In this document: piece after piece, positions 1-11,388 of the stretch | How the letters are laid out: the number at the start of each line of letters is the position of its first letter | Position numbering within the stretch: the first letter of the stretch is position 1 | Source: PALSA-505 sp963699015 | GTDB taxonomy: Bacteria; Actinomycetota; Actinomycetes; Streptosporangiales; Streptosporangiaceae | Direction of reading: 5' to 3' | DNA: 64,000 bases | Assembly (NCBI GenBank): GCA_963699015.1 | Contig: CAVOSX010000001.1 | Coordinates: 620,001 to 684,000, forward strand | The notes under the pieces: generated by a model | The model's database searches: none | What the model was told of the DNA's origin: nothing | The model's input: the letters and a program-made list of their open reading frames with translations, nothing else | Made by a program: the position numbers and the translations under genes

Positions 1-1284
1 TTCATGCTGCACGACCAGGGCGTCAGGCGGCGGGCCAAGATGGACTGGTGGGGGAACGTGCTGTTCGCGGCGGGCCTCATCCTGATCCTGGTCGGCATCA
101 CCTACGGGCTGCTGCCGTACGGCGGGCACTCGATGGGCTGGACGAACCCGACGGTGCTGGCCGAGTTGTTCGGCGGCCTGGCCGCCCTGGTCATCTTCGT
201 GATCGTCGAGATGAATGTCGCCGAGCCGCTGTTCCGCCTCTCGCTGTTCCGGATCCGGGCGTTCGCGGCGGGCAACCTGGCCAACCTGCTGGTGGCACTC
301 GGCCGCGGCGGCATCCAGTTCATCCTGATCATCTGGCTGCAGGGCATCTGGCTGCCGTTGCACGGCTACGACTTCTCGGTGACCCCGCTGTGGGCCGGTA
401 TCTACCTGGTCCCGCTGACCATCGGCTTCCTGGTGTCGGCGCCGCTGGCCGGGATCGTCTCCGACCGGTTCGGCGCCAGGTACTTCACCGTGGGCGGCGC
501 GCTGCTGACCGCGGTGAGCTTCGTGCTGCTGTTCTTCCTCCCGGTGAACTTCAGGTACGCGGCGTTCGCGGGGGTGCTGGTGATCAACGGGTTCGGATCC
601 GGGCTGTTCGCCCCGCCCAACCGGGCCGAGATCATGAACTCGGTGCCCGCCAACGAGCGCGGCGCTGCGGGCGGGATGATCGCGACCTTCCAGAACACCG
701 CGTTCGTGCTGTCCATCGGCGTGTTCTTCTCGCTGATCGTCGCTGGCCTGGCCAGCTCGCTGCCGTCGGCGATGTTCCGGGGGCTGACGGCGCAGGGAGT
801 CCCGGCCGCGGCCGCGGCGCACGTCTCGCACCTGCCGCCGATCTCCGTGCTGTTCTCCTCGTTCCTCGGCTACAACCCGCTGCAGCAGGTACTCGGGCCC
901 ACGGTGCTCGGCCACCTGCCCGCCGGGCACGCCGCGATCCTGACCAGCCGCAGCTTCTTCCCGCACCTGATGACGACCCCGTTCCACGACGGGCTGACCG
1001 TCGCGTTCGGCTTCGCGATCGCCGCGAACGTGCTGGCGGCCGTGGCCTCCGCGTTCACCGGCGGGCGCAGGCATCGCCACGCTCCGGCTCCCGCGGCCGC
1101 GGGAGCGGCCGCCCCGGCGGTCACTCGCGCAGCCGGGACCCCCGCGCCGCCGGTATCGCCTGCCGGCGCCGTGCCGGCCTCCGGCAGCGTGTCGCCTGCC
1201 AGCACCGAGCCGCCCGCCGGTGCCGAGCCGGCCGCCCCGCCACCGTCGTCGCCGCAATCGTCGGCGGGCAGCCCGCCGGGGTGA
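1..1284 (+). CDS. MFS transporter, DHA2 family (3' part)
   Basis: C-terminal portion of a 14-helix drug:proton antiporter; the 5' end lies outside the window and the frame is open from base 1. Several hydrophobic helices are visible, then a loop with the sequence LQGIWLPLHGYDFSVTPLWA, a further helix bundle and a roughly 60-residue Ala/Pro/Ser-rich, probably disordered tail after about residue 350. The loop and the following FPHLM segment are nearly identical to the DHA2 exporter at the other end of the window (62017-63996), so the two are close paralogues. Substrate cannot be read from sequence. It ends about 10 bp before the convergent ppk2 gene. Confidence 0.85.
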   Translation, partial: FMLHDQGVRRRAKMDWWGNVLFAAGLILILVGITYGLLPYGGHSMGWTNPTVLAELFGGLAALVIFVIVEMNVAEPLFRLSLFRIRAFAAGNLANLLVALGRGGIQFILIIWLQGIWLPLHGYDFSVTPLWAGIYLVPLTIGFLVSAPLAGIVSDRFGARYFTVGGALLTAVSFVLLFFLPVNFRYAAFAGVLVINGFGSGLFAPPNRAEIMNSVPANERGAAGGMIATFQNTAFVLSIGVFFSLIVAGLASSLPSAMFRGLTAQGVPAAAAAHVSHLPPISVLFSSFLGYNPLQQVLGPTVLGHLPAGHAAILTSRSFFPHLMTTPFHDGLTVAFGFAIAANVLAAVASAFTGGRRHRHAPAPAAAGAAAPAVTRAAGTPAPPVSPAGAVPASGSVSPASTEPPAGAEPAAPPPSSPQSSAGSPPG

Positions 1285-1294
1285 CCGACCGCCG

Positions 1295-2281
1295 CTAGCA
1301 GCCGGCCCCGCCAGCCGTGTCGGCCCCTGCGCCGGCGATCGGGGTGGGAGACAGCTCCCCGTCACCGACCTCGCGAAGCCGCGCTGGCCGGCCGACGATC
1401 CTGGGGTCCGGATGCCCGACGACCTCGGGATCCTTGCCTTCGTAGTCGATGCCGGCCAGCAGGCTGCGCATGGCCTCGATCCGGGCCCGCTTCTTGTCGT
1501 TGCTCCTGACCACCGTCCACGGCGCGTGGGCGGAGTCGGTGCGCTGGAACATCACGACCTTGGCCACGGTGTAGTCGTCCCACTTGTCCAGCAGCGCGAT
1601 ATCGGTCGGGCTGAGCTTCCACTGCCGCACCGGGTCGATCTGCCGGATGGCGAACCTGGTCTGCTGCTCGCCGGGCGTCACGGAGAACCAGAACTTGGTC
1701 AGGCGGATCCCGTCGTTCACCAGCAGGCGCTCGTACTCCGGCACCTGCTGCAGGAAGCTCTCGTACTCCTCGTCGGTGCAAAAGCCCATGACCCGCTCGA
1801 CGCCCGCCCGGTTGTACCAGGAGCGGTCGAACAGCACCATCTCCCCGGCGGTCGGCAGGTGCGCCACGTACCGCTGGAAGTACCACTGGTGCTTCTCCCG
1901 CTCGGTGGGGATATCGAGCGCCACGACCTGCGCGAATCGCGGGTTCAGGTGCTCCATGAAACGCTTGATCGTGCTCCCCTTGCCCGCTGCGTCCCGGCCC
2001 TCGAAGATCACCACCAGCCGGCCGCCGTTTTCCCTGACCCAGTACTGCAGCTTGAGCAGCTCGATCTGCAGCCCGCGCTTCATGTGGTCGTACTCCTCGC
2101 GGCTGAGGCGCTCGGTGTAGGGGTATTCCTCGCGCCACGTGTCGACCAGTGACCCGTCGGCGTTCCGGAGCAGCGGGTCGTCCTCGTCCGAGTCGTCGAT
2201 CCACACCCCGGGCGGCACCACGTTCCGGCCGTACCGGCCATCCGGGCCGGGCTGCACGCCTGCTTGCTCGCTATCGGTCAT
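1295..2281 (-). CDS. ppk2: Polyphosphate kinase 2 (PPK2 family)
   Basis: 328-residue cytoplasmic kinase that transfers phosphate between polyphosphate and nucleoside diphosphates. The P-loop GRDAAGKG lies at about residues 95-102, followed by the lid-type motif DRSWYNR at about 152-158 and the conserved HQWYFQRYV segment at about 131-139. Length and motifs fit the single-domain (class I) PPK2 group. A polar N-terminal extension of about 45 residues and a low-complexity Gly/Ala C-terminus flank the domain. Whether ADP or GDP is preferred cannot be decided from the motifs alone. The gene stands alone, convergent with the MFS gene. Confidence 0.93.
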   Translation of the reverse strand: MTDSEQAGVQPGPDGRYGRNVVPPGVWIDDSDEDDPLLRNADGSLVDTWREEYPYTERLSREEYDHMKRGLQIELLKLQYWVRENGGRLVVIFEGRDAAGKGSTIKRFMEHLNPRFAQVVALDIPTEREKHQWYFQRYVAHLPTAGEMVLFDRSWYNRAGVERVMGFCTDEEYESFLQQVPEYERLLVNDGIRLTKFWFSVTPGEQQTRFAIRQIDPVRQWKLSPTDIALLDKWDDYTVAKVVMFQRTDSAHAPWTVVRSNDKKRARIEAMRSLLAGIDYEGKDPEVVGHPDPRIVGRPARLREVGDGELSPTPIAGAGADTAGGAGC

Positions 2282-2423
2282 CTGGCTCCCCGTCCGCCGC
2301 TGTGCCCACGCTGAATACCTCGCCGGAGTATGAGATGAACTAACCCAGCCAGATAGTATCCGCGGCGAACTTCACCCCGAGTTCACCGTGTCCGCCGTGT
2401 CCGCCGCCGGGAAGGAACCGGGC

Positions 2424-2930
2424 ATGACCCGAGTCGAGGTCGTCACGGCGTCCGCCGGCGATCAGGACGAGGTCCTGGGCATCCTCCGGTCGGCGGGCAC
2501 GGCCGGGCCCGGGACCCGGGCCAGCACGTGGGGCCGTGACTTCCCCGACGTCATCCGCGATCTGCCGGCTGGGCTGGTCCATCTCGCCCGGCTCGCCGGG
2601 CGGCCCGTCGCGACGTTCGTGCTGCGCTGGTCCGATGAGCGCGTCTGGGGGCCGGACGACGGCGAGGCCGGCTACCTGCACCGCCTGGCCACGCACCCGG
2701 ACGTGGCCGGCCGTGGCATCGGGGCGCAGCTGATCGCGGCAGCCGCCGGCCTGACCCGCGAGCGCGGGCGGCGCTGGCTCCGGCTCGACTGCGACCGCGA
2801 CAACGAGCGGCTGCGGGCCTACTACGAGGCCCTGGGCTTCGCGCACGCCGGCGACGTGGACAGCCTGCCGCGCAGCACGCAGCCCGGCTACCGGGCGGCC
2901 AGCCGTTATCAGCGGGCAATAAACGGCTAG
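2424..2930 (+). CDS. GNAT family N-acetyltransferase
   Basis: About 168 residues. The acetyl-CoA-binding motif is seen as HPDVAGRGIGAQLI, followed by the typical second half with a basic strand and LRAYYEALGF near the C-terminus. The frame is open upstream to 2388, but ATG 2424 has a good GGAAGGAA ribosome-binding sequence 8 bases upstream and is preferred. It lies alone between ppk2 and uvrA. Substrate unknown. Confidence 0.88.
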   Translation: MTRVEVVTASAGDQDEVLGILRSAGTAGPGTRASTWGRDFPDVIRDLPAGLVHLARLAGRPVATFVLRWSDERVWGPDDGEAGYLHRLATHPDVAGRGIGAQLIAAAAGLTRERGRRWLRLDCDRDNERLRAYYEALGFAHAGDVDSLPRSTQPGYRAASRYQRAING

Positions 2931-3069
2931 CTCTCCTGGTTGCACCGACAGGACAGGCGGCCCGGCCCGGGCATCCCGGGCGGCCCGAAATTGTCCGAAC
3001 CCCCGGATAGCATGTCTTGGCGTGCGGTGTCCCGGAATGACGACGTCAGCGGGGAGAGCTGAGAACACT

Positions 3070-5925
<2,856 letters not shown>

Positions 5926-6001
5926 CCGCGGCCCGCGCTCGCAGCGCCGGCGTCCGGTGCCCCGGCCGGTGACTTGCGCCCCCGGCGTAGTCTGATCCGA
6001 C

Positions 6002-6598
6002 GTGGACAACGAGATGAAGAATCTTGAGCCCGCGGCCCGGCGGCTGGCCGATCTGGTCACCCGGGTCGACCACGGTGAGCTGGCCAGCCCAACGCCGTGC
6101 CCGGCTTACGCGGTCGGGGATCTGATCGAGCACGTCGGGACGATGGCGCTCGCGTTCACGGCCGCGGCGAACAAGGATCGCAGCCCCTATGTCGAGATGC
6201 AGCCTGCGGGGGACGCGTCCCGGCTGGCCGAAGACTGGCGCGGCCGGATCCCGGCAGACCTCGCCGCGCTGGCCCGGGCCTGGCAGCAGCCGGGCGCGTG
6301 GGCCGGCATGACGCGGATCGCCGGCATGGACAGCCCCGCCGGGATGGTCGGCCTCGTCGTGGCCGATGAGCTCGCCGTGCACGGATGGGACCTGGCCCGT
6401 GCGACCGGGCAGCCCTACGATTGCGACCCGGCGGTGCTGGATGCCGCGCTCAGCTTCCTCGGGCAGTTCGCCAGCCCCGATGCGCCGGTCGGCCCGCAGG
6501 TGCCGTTCGGCCCGTCGCTGCCGCGGCCCGCGGACGCACCGCTGCTCGACCGCGTGGTCGCGCTCGCGGGCCGGGACCCTTGCTGGTCACCGCGCTGA
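6002..6598 (+). CDS. Mycothiol-dependent maleylpyruvate isomerase-type protein (TIGR03086-like)
   Basis: 198 residues with the four-helix DinB-like fold expected of the mycothiol-dependent metalloenzyme family. The SPTPCPAYAVGDLIEHV segment and the later DELAVHGWDLARATGQP segment carry the His positions used for the metal site and are diagnostic for TIGR03086-type proteins. Start GTG 6002 is closely preceded by the uvrA 3' region. The actual substrate is unknown; family members act in mycothiol-dependent isomerisation or detoxification. It is one of three such proteins in the window (also 13551 and 45215). Confidence 0.85.
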   Translation: MDNEMKNLEPAARRLADLVTRVDHGELASPTPCPAYAVGDLIEHVGTMALAFTAAANKDRSPYVEMQPAGDASRLAEDWRGRIPADLAALARAWQQPGAWAGMTRIAGMDSPAGMVGLVVADELAVHGWDLARATGQPYDCDPAVLDAALSFLGQFASPDAPVGPQVPFGPSLPRPADAPLLDRVVALAGRDPCWSPR

Positions 6599-6669
6599 CC
6601 CGGGGACCGGCCGCGGGCGACGGCGGGGGCACCGCACGCCGCCATCCCCCCGGTCATAGGGTTGGAGCC

Positions 6670-7722
6670 ATGCAGATGCGAGTGCTCGGCACTACCGGCG
6701 TGAAGGTCAGCCCGCTTTGCCTGGGCGCGATGATGTTCGGGTCCTGGGGCAATCCGGATCATGACGAGTCGATCCGGATCATCGAGCGGGCGCTGGACGC
6801 GGGGATCAACTTCATCGACACCGCCGACGTGTACTCGGCGGGGGAGTCGGAGGAGATCGTCGGCAAGGCGCTGGCCGGCGGCCGCCGAGACCGTGTCGTG
6901 CTCGCCACCAAGGTCCACGGCCGGATGGGCGACGACGTCAACGACCAGGGAAACTCGCGGCGCTGGATCATCCGCGAGTGCGAGAACAGCCTGCGCCGCC
7001 TGGGCACCGACCATATCGACCTGTACCAGATCCACCGGCCGGACCCGGCAACCGGCATCGATGAGACCCTCGGCGCCCTGACCGACCTGATCAGGGCGGG
7101 CAAGATCAGCTACGCGGGCAGCTCGACATTCCTGCCGTCGCAGATCGTCCAGGCGCAGTGGACCGCGCAGCAGCGCGGGCGGGAGCGGTTCGTGTGCGAG
7201 CAGCCGCCGTACTCGATCCTGGTCCGCGGCGTGGAGGCCGAGGTGCTGCCGGTATGCCAGCAGTACGGGATGGGCGTCATCCCGTGGAGCCCGCTGGCCG
7301 GGGGCTGGCTGTCCGGCCGCTACGGCGTCGGGGGCGACGTTCCGGTCAGCCGCCGGGCCGAGCGGATACCGCAGCGGTACGACATGGCGCTGCCCGGCAA
7401 CCGGGCGAAGCTGGAAGCGGCAGAGAAGCTGGCCGCGCTGGCGGACGAGGCCGGGCTGTCCGTGATCCACCTGGCACTGGCCTTCGTGCTCAGCCACCCG
7501 GCGGTCACCTCGGCCATCATCGGCCCGCGCACGATGGCGCACCTGGACAGTCAGCTCGGCGCCGCAGACGTCGTGCTGAGCCCCGACGTGCTGGACCGGA
7601 TCGACGAGATCGTCCCGCCGGGCGTCAACCTCAATCCGCCGGACCGCGGGTACGAGCCGCCGGTCCTGACCGATCCCGGGCTGCGCCGCCGCCCGGCGGT
7701 GACCGCCAGCGCGGAGCATTAA
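6670..7722 (+). CDS. Aldo/keto reductase
   Basis: About 350-residue NADPH-dependent oxidoreductase of the AKR superfamily. The catalytic Asp and Tyr are in FIDTADVYSAGESEE, the Lys in VVLATKVHG and the His in DLYQIHRPDP. The C-terminal cofactor segment HPAVTSAIIGPRT is also typical. Two starts are possible: ATG 6670, with AGGG 8 bases upstream, and ATG 6676, with GGAG 8 bases upstream. The hydrolase gene starts 19 bp downstream on the same strand and may be co-transcribed. Confidence 0.92.
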   Translation: MQMRVLGTTGVKVSPLCLGAMMFGSWGNPDHDESIRIIERALDAGINFIDTADVYSAGESEEIVGKALAGGRRDRVVLATKVHGRMGDDVNDQGNSRRWIIRECENSLRRLGTDHIDLYQIHRPDPATGIDETLGALTDLIRAGKISYAGSSTFLPSQIVQAQWTAQQRGRERFVCEQPPYSILVRGVEAEVLPVCQQYGMGVIPWSPLAGGWLSGRYGVGGDVPVSRRAERIPQRYDMALPGNRAKLEAAEKLAALADEAGLSVIHLALAFVLSHPAVTSAIIGPRTMAHLDSQLGAADVVLSPDVLDRIDEIVPPGVNLNPPDRGYEPPVLTDPGLRRRPAVTASAEH

Positions 7723-7741
7723 TACTGCTGTAGCGCGCCCG

Positions 7742-8383
7742 ATGCTCCGCGCTAGCGGCCACCCCCCGGCGCCCCAGCGGGAAGTGCAGACGGCCTCCGG
7801 CCCCGCGCGGGTCCTCATCGAGGAGCCGGACGGGGCACCGTCGTTCCTGCTCGCGCTCACCCACGGGGCGGGCGGCGGCATCGACGCACCCGACCTGCTG
7901 GCAGTGCGCGATGGCGCGCTGCGCCTCGGCGGCGCGGTAGCCCGGATCACCCAGCCCTACCGGGTCAGGGGAGCCCGCGCACCCGGGTCGGCGGCCCGCC
8001 AGGACGCCGCCTGGGTAGAGATCATCACCGCGCTCCGGGGCTGGCCACCGGGCGGGCCGCTGCCGCTGGTGCAGGGCGGGCGGAGCAACGGGGCCCGGGT
8101 GGCCTGCCGCACCGCCGCGGCGGTGGACGCGGTCGCCGTCATCGCGCTGGCGTTCCCGCTGCGACCGCCGGGCCAGCCGGACCGCTCTCGGGCTGCTGAG
8201 CTGCGCATTCCGGGCCGGAAGCTGCTCATCGTGAGCGGCGACCGGGATCGGTTCGGGGTGCCGGGCCGCCGGGCCGGCGCCCGGGTGGTGGTCCTGGCGG
8301 GGGAGGGCCATGCGCTGTCGCGTCGGCCGGCGGCGGTCGGCCGCGCGGTCACGGCGTGGCTGCCGCGGGCGCTCGGCGCATGA
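7742..8383 (+). CDS. Small alpha/beta hydrolase (Tex30/KANL3-like)
   Basis: 213 residues. The oxyanion-region motif LTHGAGGGIDAPDL and the nucleophile elbow QGGRSNGARVA (Ser in G-R-S-N-G) identify a dienelactone-hydrolase-like alpha/beta hydrolase of the type often annotated as alpha/beta family hydrolase in actinobacteria. An acid (SGDRDRFG) and a His (GEGHALSRR) complete the triad. No secretion signal is seen. The start has no clear ribosome-binding site, so coupling to the aldo/keto reductase 19 bp upstream is likely. Substrate unknown. Confidence 0.82.
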   Translation: MLRASGHPPAPQREVQTASGPARVLIEEPDGAPSFLLALTHGAGGGIDAPDLLAVRDGALRLGGAVARITQPYRVRGARAPGSAARQDAAWVEIITALRGWPPGGPLPLVQGGRSNGARVACRTAAAVDAVAVIALAFPLRPPGQPDRSRAAELRIPGRKLLIVSGDRDRFGVPGRRAGARVVVLAGEGHALSRRPAAVGRAVTAWLPRALGA

Positions 8384-8430
8384 AAAAGCGCCCGTCCAGC
8401 GGGGTGATCAAACACCGTGGAGCGGGCGCG
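8383..8430 (-). terminator. Intrinsic terminator of the DUF5999 gene
   Basis: On the minus strand a GC-rich stem (arms GCGCCCG at 8388-8394 and CGGGCGC at 8423-8429, extended inwards by TCCA/TGGA and GGTG/CACC) is followed directly by five T residues. This is a canonical Rho-independent terminator, rare in such GC-rich DNA. It also sits at the 3' end of the convergent hydrolase gene and could act both ways. Confidence 0.8.
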
Positions 8431-8450
8431 GCGTGAGCCGGGGTCGGCGA

Positions 8451-8678
8451 CTAGGCAGCAGAGCCGCGACCGCGTGCGGCGTGTGCCTGCAGGGGCATAT
8501 CGGTGGGGCGATGCGGTCCGATCGCGTCGCCATCGGGAAGAAGTTCCCCGGTGTCTTCGAAGATAACGATGCCGTTGCAGAGCAGGCTCCAACCCTGCTC
8601 GGGGTGGCTAATTATCGTCCGGGCCGCCTCGCGGTCCGGAGCAGATGCTTCCGGACAGGTTGGCATGTGCGGGCACAT
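8451..8678 (-). CDS. DUF5999 family protein
   Basis: 75-residue protein of unknown function found widely in streptomycetes and relatives. It begins MCPHMPTCPEA, with two Cys residues and a His that could bind metal, followed by the family core HPEQGWSLLCNG and FEDTGELLPDG. ATG 8678 has an excellent AGGAGG site 6 bases upstream. A canonical terminator follows. The transcription unit is monocistronic. Confidence 0.88.
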   Translation of the reverse strand: MCPHMPTCPEASAPDREAARTIISHPEQGWSLLCNGIVIFEDTGELLPDGDAIGPHRPTDMPLQAHAARGRGSAA

Positions 8679-8934
8679 GGCGTGCCTCCTGGCTATTTCC
8701 CTCGTTATGGTCTTGGTCTCGCTCAGATTCTAGTGTGCCGGACGACCGGCGCGTGCGATATGGCTCTTTGTTACTGTTTAGCGGCTCATCCGTTGTCGTT
8801 TCCCGCCGATATACGTCCTGGTACCTCTTGGCCGCGGCGAGTGATAGCCCCGATCCCCCGGTGCTCTGCTCGCACACTCCCAGAGTGCACCCGGCGGAGG
8901 GCCGGAGCCCGGTGACACGCCGGCGCGCCGCCGG
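8679..8934. other. Intergenic region upstream of DUF5999
   Basis: 256 bp, richer in A+T than its surroundings. A minus-strand TAGAAT about 50 bases upstream of the DUF5999 start could serve as a -10 element, but no convincing -35 was found. An open frame on the plus strand through this region (8645-9064) has no ribosome-binding site and overlaps real genes, so nothing is called. Confidence 0.3.
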
Positions 8935-9327
8935 TCAGGCAGCCGGGGACGAGGGAACCCGGACGATACCGCCGAGCCGGTGCGCCTCACGCAGTGTCAG
9001 CAGCGCGTCGGCCTCACTGGTCCATGCCTTGACCGGGCTCGTGGCCATGGCTTTTCTCCGGTAGATCCAGTCGTCGTAGCCGCGGGGCCCGATGGCCGCC
9101 CGCTGGTTCGCGTAGGCCGAGTGCATCGCCTCGGTGAGCGCGGCGTCGAACGCCTTGCCCAGATCGCGCTGCTCCTGCAGCGGTGCCCGCCGCGCCTGCG
9201 CCTCCCGCAGCCGGGCCTCGGCCGCCCTGGCCGCCTCGAGCAGCTCGGTGAATTTTCCGCCCAGCGCCACATCGGCGGCATGCTTGTCTTCCGCTTCCTG
9301 GCTCACGTGGCGGCCGCCAAACACCAT
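8935..9327 (-). CDS. Small charged helical protein, unknown function
   Basis: About 130 residues and no family recognised. The N-terminal half is Ala/Glu/Arg-rich and strongly helical, with heptad-like spacing (possible coiled coil, about residues 20-60). The C-terminal half has an aromatic segment, YDDWIYRRKAMA. No signal peptide or membrane helix is seen. ATG 9327 sits close to a GGAAGGAG sequence; the following GTG codon would have better spacing. Tandem palindromes and a hairpin lie upstream (9407-9463), suggesting specific control. Confidence 0.6.
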   Translation of the reverse strand: MVFGGRHVSQEAEDKHAADVALGGKFTELLEAARAAEARLREAQARRAPLQEQRDLGKAFDAALTEAMHSAYANQRAAIGPRGYDDWIYRRKAMATSPVKAWTSEADALLTLREAHRLGGIVRVPSSPAA

Positions 9328-9406
9328 ATTCTCCTTCCGGCAGCGCGATTCCCCGGCGGGCCTGGAATCGGGCGCGAATGGGAAATGCGGCCTGGGATGC
9401 TCCGTT

Positions 9407-9443
9407 GTTCGCCAGGCGAACTCCAGTTGTTCGCCAGGCGAAC
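9407..9443. promoter_or_regulatory. Two identical 15-bp palindromes, putative operator
   Basis: GTTCGCCAGGCGAAC occurs at 9407-9421 and 9429-9443. The start-to-start distance is 22 bp, two helical turns, which suits cooperative binding of a dimeric repressor. The sites lie upstream of the small gene ending at 8935 and downstream of the ABC exporter genes. Confidence 0.6.
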
Positions 9444-9463
9444 TCGGGCGTGCCCGAGTTCGC
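9438..9463 (-). terminator. Perfect hairpin downstream of the ABC exporter genes
   Basis: Twelve-base arms GCGAACTCGGGC and GCCCGAGTTCGC are separated by two bases, giving a strong stem with an effective 4-base loop. It lies about 70 bp after the stop of the 9534-11369 gene and has no T tract. It may act as a terminator or as part of the overlapping operator array. Confidence 0.5.
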
Positions 9464-9533
9464 TCCTATCCAAGCAGCATAAAGGCCAGGCCGGCCCCCG
9501 ATCCCGCGAGGTGGCCGAATCGCCAGGCCGCGG

Positions 9534-11369
9534 TCACGCCAGGCTGTCCTGCCAGCTCTGGTGCATCCGGGCGAACCTGCCCTCACCCGCCAGCAGCCGG
9601 GCCGGCGGTCCGTCCTGCACCACCTGGCCGCGGTCGAGCACCAGCACGCGATCGGCGATCTCGACGGTGGACAGCCGGTGCGCGATGATCAGCGCCGTGC
9701 GGCCGCCCAGCATCGTGCGCAGGGCCCGCTGCACCATCCGTTCGGACGGAATATCGAGCAGCGAGGTGGCCTCGTCGAGGACCAGCACGGCGGGGGCGGC
9801 GAGGAAGGCCCGGGCGAACGAGATCAGCTGGCGCTGCCCTGCCGACAGCCGCCCGCCGCGCTTCCCGACGTCGGCGTCGTACCCGCCGGGCAGCGCCGCG
9901 ATGAACTCGCCGGCGCCGATGGCCCAGGCGGCCGCCTCGATCCCGGCCCGGTCCGCGGCCGGGTTGCCGAGCGCGATGTTATCCGCGATCGTCCCGCTGA
10001 ACAGGAAGTTCTCCTGAGTAATCATGACTACCTCGGATCGCAGCGCCGGGTCGTCGAGATCGCGCAGGTCCACCCCGTCAAGCAGTACCCGCCCCTCGTC
10101 CGGGTCGTAGAACCGGGCCAGCAGCCGGGCCACCGTCGTCTTGCCCGCGCCGGTGGTGCCCACCAGCGCCGTCGTCTGCCCGGCCGGGATGTCCAGGTCG
10201 AGGTGGCCGATGACGGGCTCGGTCCGGTACCCGAAGCTGACCGACGCGAACCGGACGCTGCGGCCGCCCCCGCGACGATCGGGCAACCGGACGCCGCGAG
10301 CGGGACTGGGCACCGACGGCGGCTCGGCGAGCACGCCGGAGATCTTCTCCAGCGCGGCCCCCGCCGCCTGGAAGGCGTTGTAGAACTGAGCCAGATCCTG
10401 CAACGGGTCGAAGAAGCGGCGCAAATACAGCAGGAACGTGACCAGCACTCCCACCTTGATGTCGCCGTCGATGACCCGCAGGCCGCCGTAGCCGAGCACC
10501 ACGCCCGTGATGACGTTGCCGACCAGCGTGATCCCCGGGGCGTAGAGCGCGACGAGGCGGAACGAGCGGAGGCTGGCGTCGTAGTAGCCGGCGTTCAGCT
10601 CGCCGAAGATCTCGTCGTTCCTGCGCTCCCTGCGGAACGCCTGGACGGCGCGGATCCCCGTCATGGTCTCGACGAACTGGACGATGACCTGCGCGATGGA
10701 CTCGCGGCCCCGCCGGTAGGTGATGGCGGACTCCCGCCGGAACCATGCGGTCAGCCAGACCAGCGGGCCGAACCCGGCCAGCACGACCAGGCCGAGCGGC
10801 CAGTCGAGCAGCAGCATGCCGGCACCGACCAGAACGAGCGTCAGCACGGCGGAGACCAGCGAGTCGAGGCCGTCCTCGAACAGCGCAGAGATGGCGTCGA
10901 TGTCGGAGGTCTGCCTGGCGATCACCCGGCCCGACGTGTAGTCCTCGTGAAACGACACCGACAGCAGGCCGAAGTGCGCGAACAGCCGCCGCCGCAGGTC
11001 CAGCACGATGCGCTCGCCGAGCTTGCCCGTCGCGTAGATGTAGCTGCGGGTGGCCACCGCCTGGACGACCACCGTGACGGCGAACGCGGCGGTGAGGGCG
11101 AGCAGCGGCCCCGGGTCATGGTGTTCGGCCAGCGGCGGGATGCCCTGGTCGATACCGACCCCGACCAGCCACGGGCCGGCCAGCGCGGCCAGGCTGGCGA
11201 CCACGATGAGCGCCATGGTCAGGGTCGCCCGGCCGCGCTGCCGGCTGAGCATGTCGGCGAGCAGGCGCCGGCTGCGGCCGTGCAGCAGCGCGCCGCCTCC
11301 CGCGCTGGCCTCCTCTGCTTCGTCGGCAGCCAGGCCGCGCCACGGCTGCGCGGTCGCAGGCGTGCTCAT
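9534..11369 (-). CDS. ABC exporter half-transporter (consensus ATPase site)
   Basis: 611 residues: an N-terminal six-helix exporter membrane domain (about 40-330) and a C-terminal nucleotide-binding domain. The NBD has Walker A GTTGAGKT near residue 404, signature LSAGQRQ, Walker B VLVLDEATS with the catalytic Glu present, and an H-loop IIAHRLSTV. ATG 11369 lies 19 bp after the stop of the partner gene. The pair probably forms a heterodimer in the plasma membrane exporting drugs, lipids or peptides; the substrate is not deducible. Confidence 0.93.
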   Translation of the reverse strand: MSTPATAQPWRGLAADEAEEASAGGGALLHGRSRRLLADMLSRQRGRATLTMALIVVASLAALAGPWLVGVGIDQGIPPLAEHHDPGPLLALTAAFAVTVVVQAVATRSYIYATGKLGERIVLDLRRRLFAHFGLLSVSFHEDYTSGRVIARQTSDIDAISALFEDGLDSLVSAVLTLVLVGAGMLLLDWPLGLVVLAGFGPLVWLTAWFRRESAITYRRGRESIAQVIVQFVETMTGIRAVQAFRRERRNDEIFGELNAGYYDASLRSFRLVALYAPGITLVGNVITGVVLGYGGLRVIDGDIKVGVLVTFLLYLRRFFDPLQDLAQFYNAFQAAGAALEKISGVLAEPPSVPSPARGVRLPDRRGGGRSVRFASVSFGYRTEPVIGHLDLDIPAGQTTALVGTTGAGKTTVARLLARFYDPDEGRVLLDGVDLRDLDDPALRSEVVMITQENFLFSGTIADNIALGNPAADRAGIEAAAWAIGAGEFIAALPGGYDADVGKRGGRLSAGQRQLISFARAFLAAPAVLVLDEATSLLDIPSERMVQRALRTMLGGRTALIIAHRLSTVEIADRVLVLDRGQVVQDGPPARLLAGEGRFARMHQSWQDSLA

Positions 11370-11388
11370 CGCGTCACCCCCGGCCTGC

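Noticed and set aside
8645..9064. 139-codon plus-strand gene
   Set aside because: Overlaps two supported minus-strand genes, without ribosome-binding site or domain.
9407..9443. LexA box at the tandem palindromes
   Set aside because: The half-sites are in the opposite order (GTTC...GAAC) to a LexA box (GAAC-N4-GTTC).
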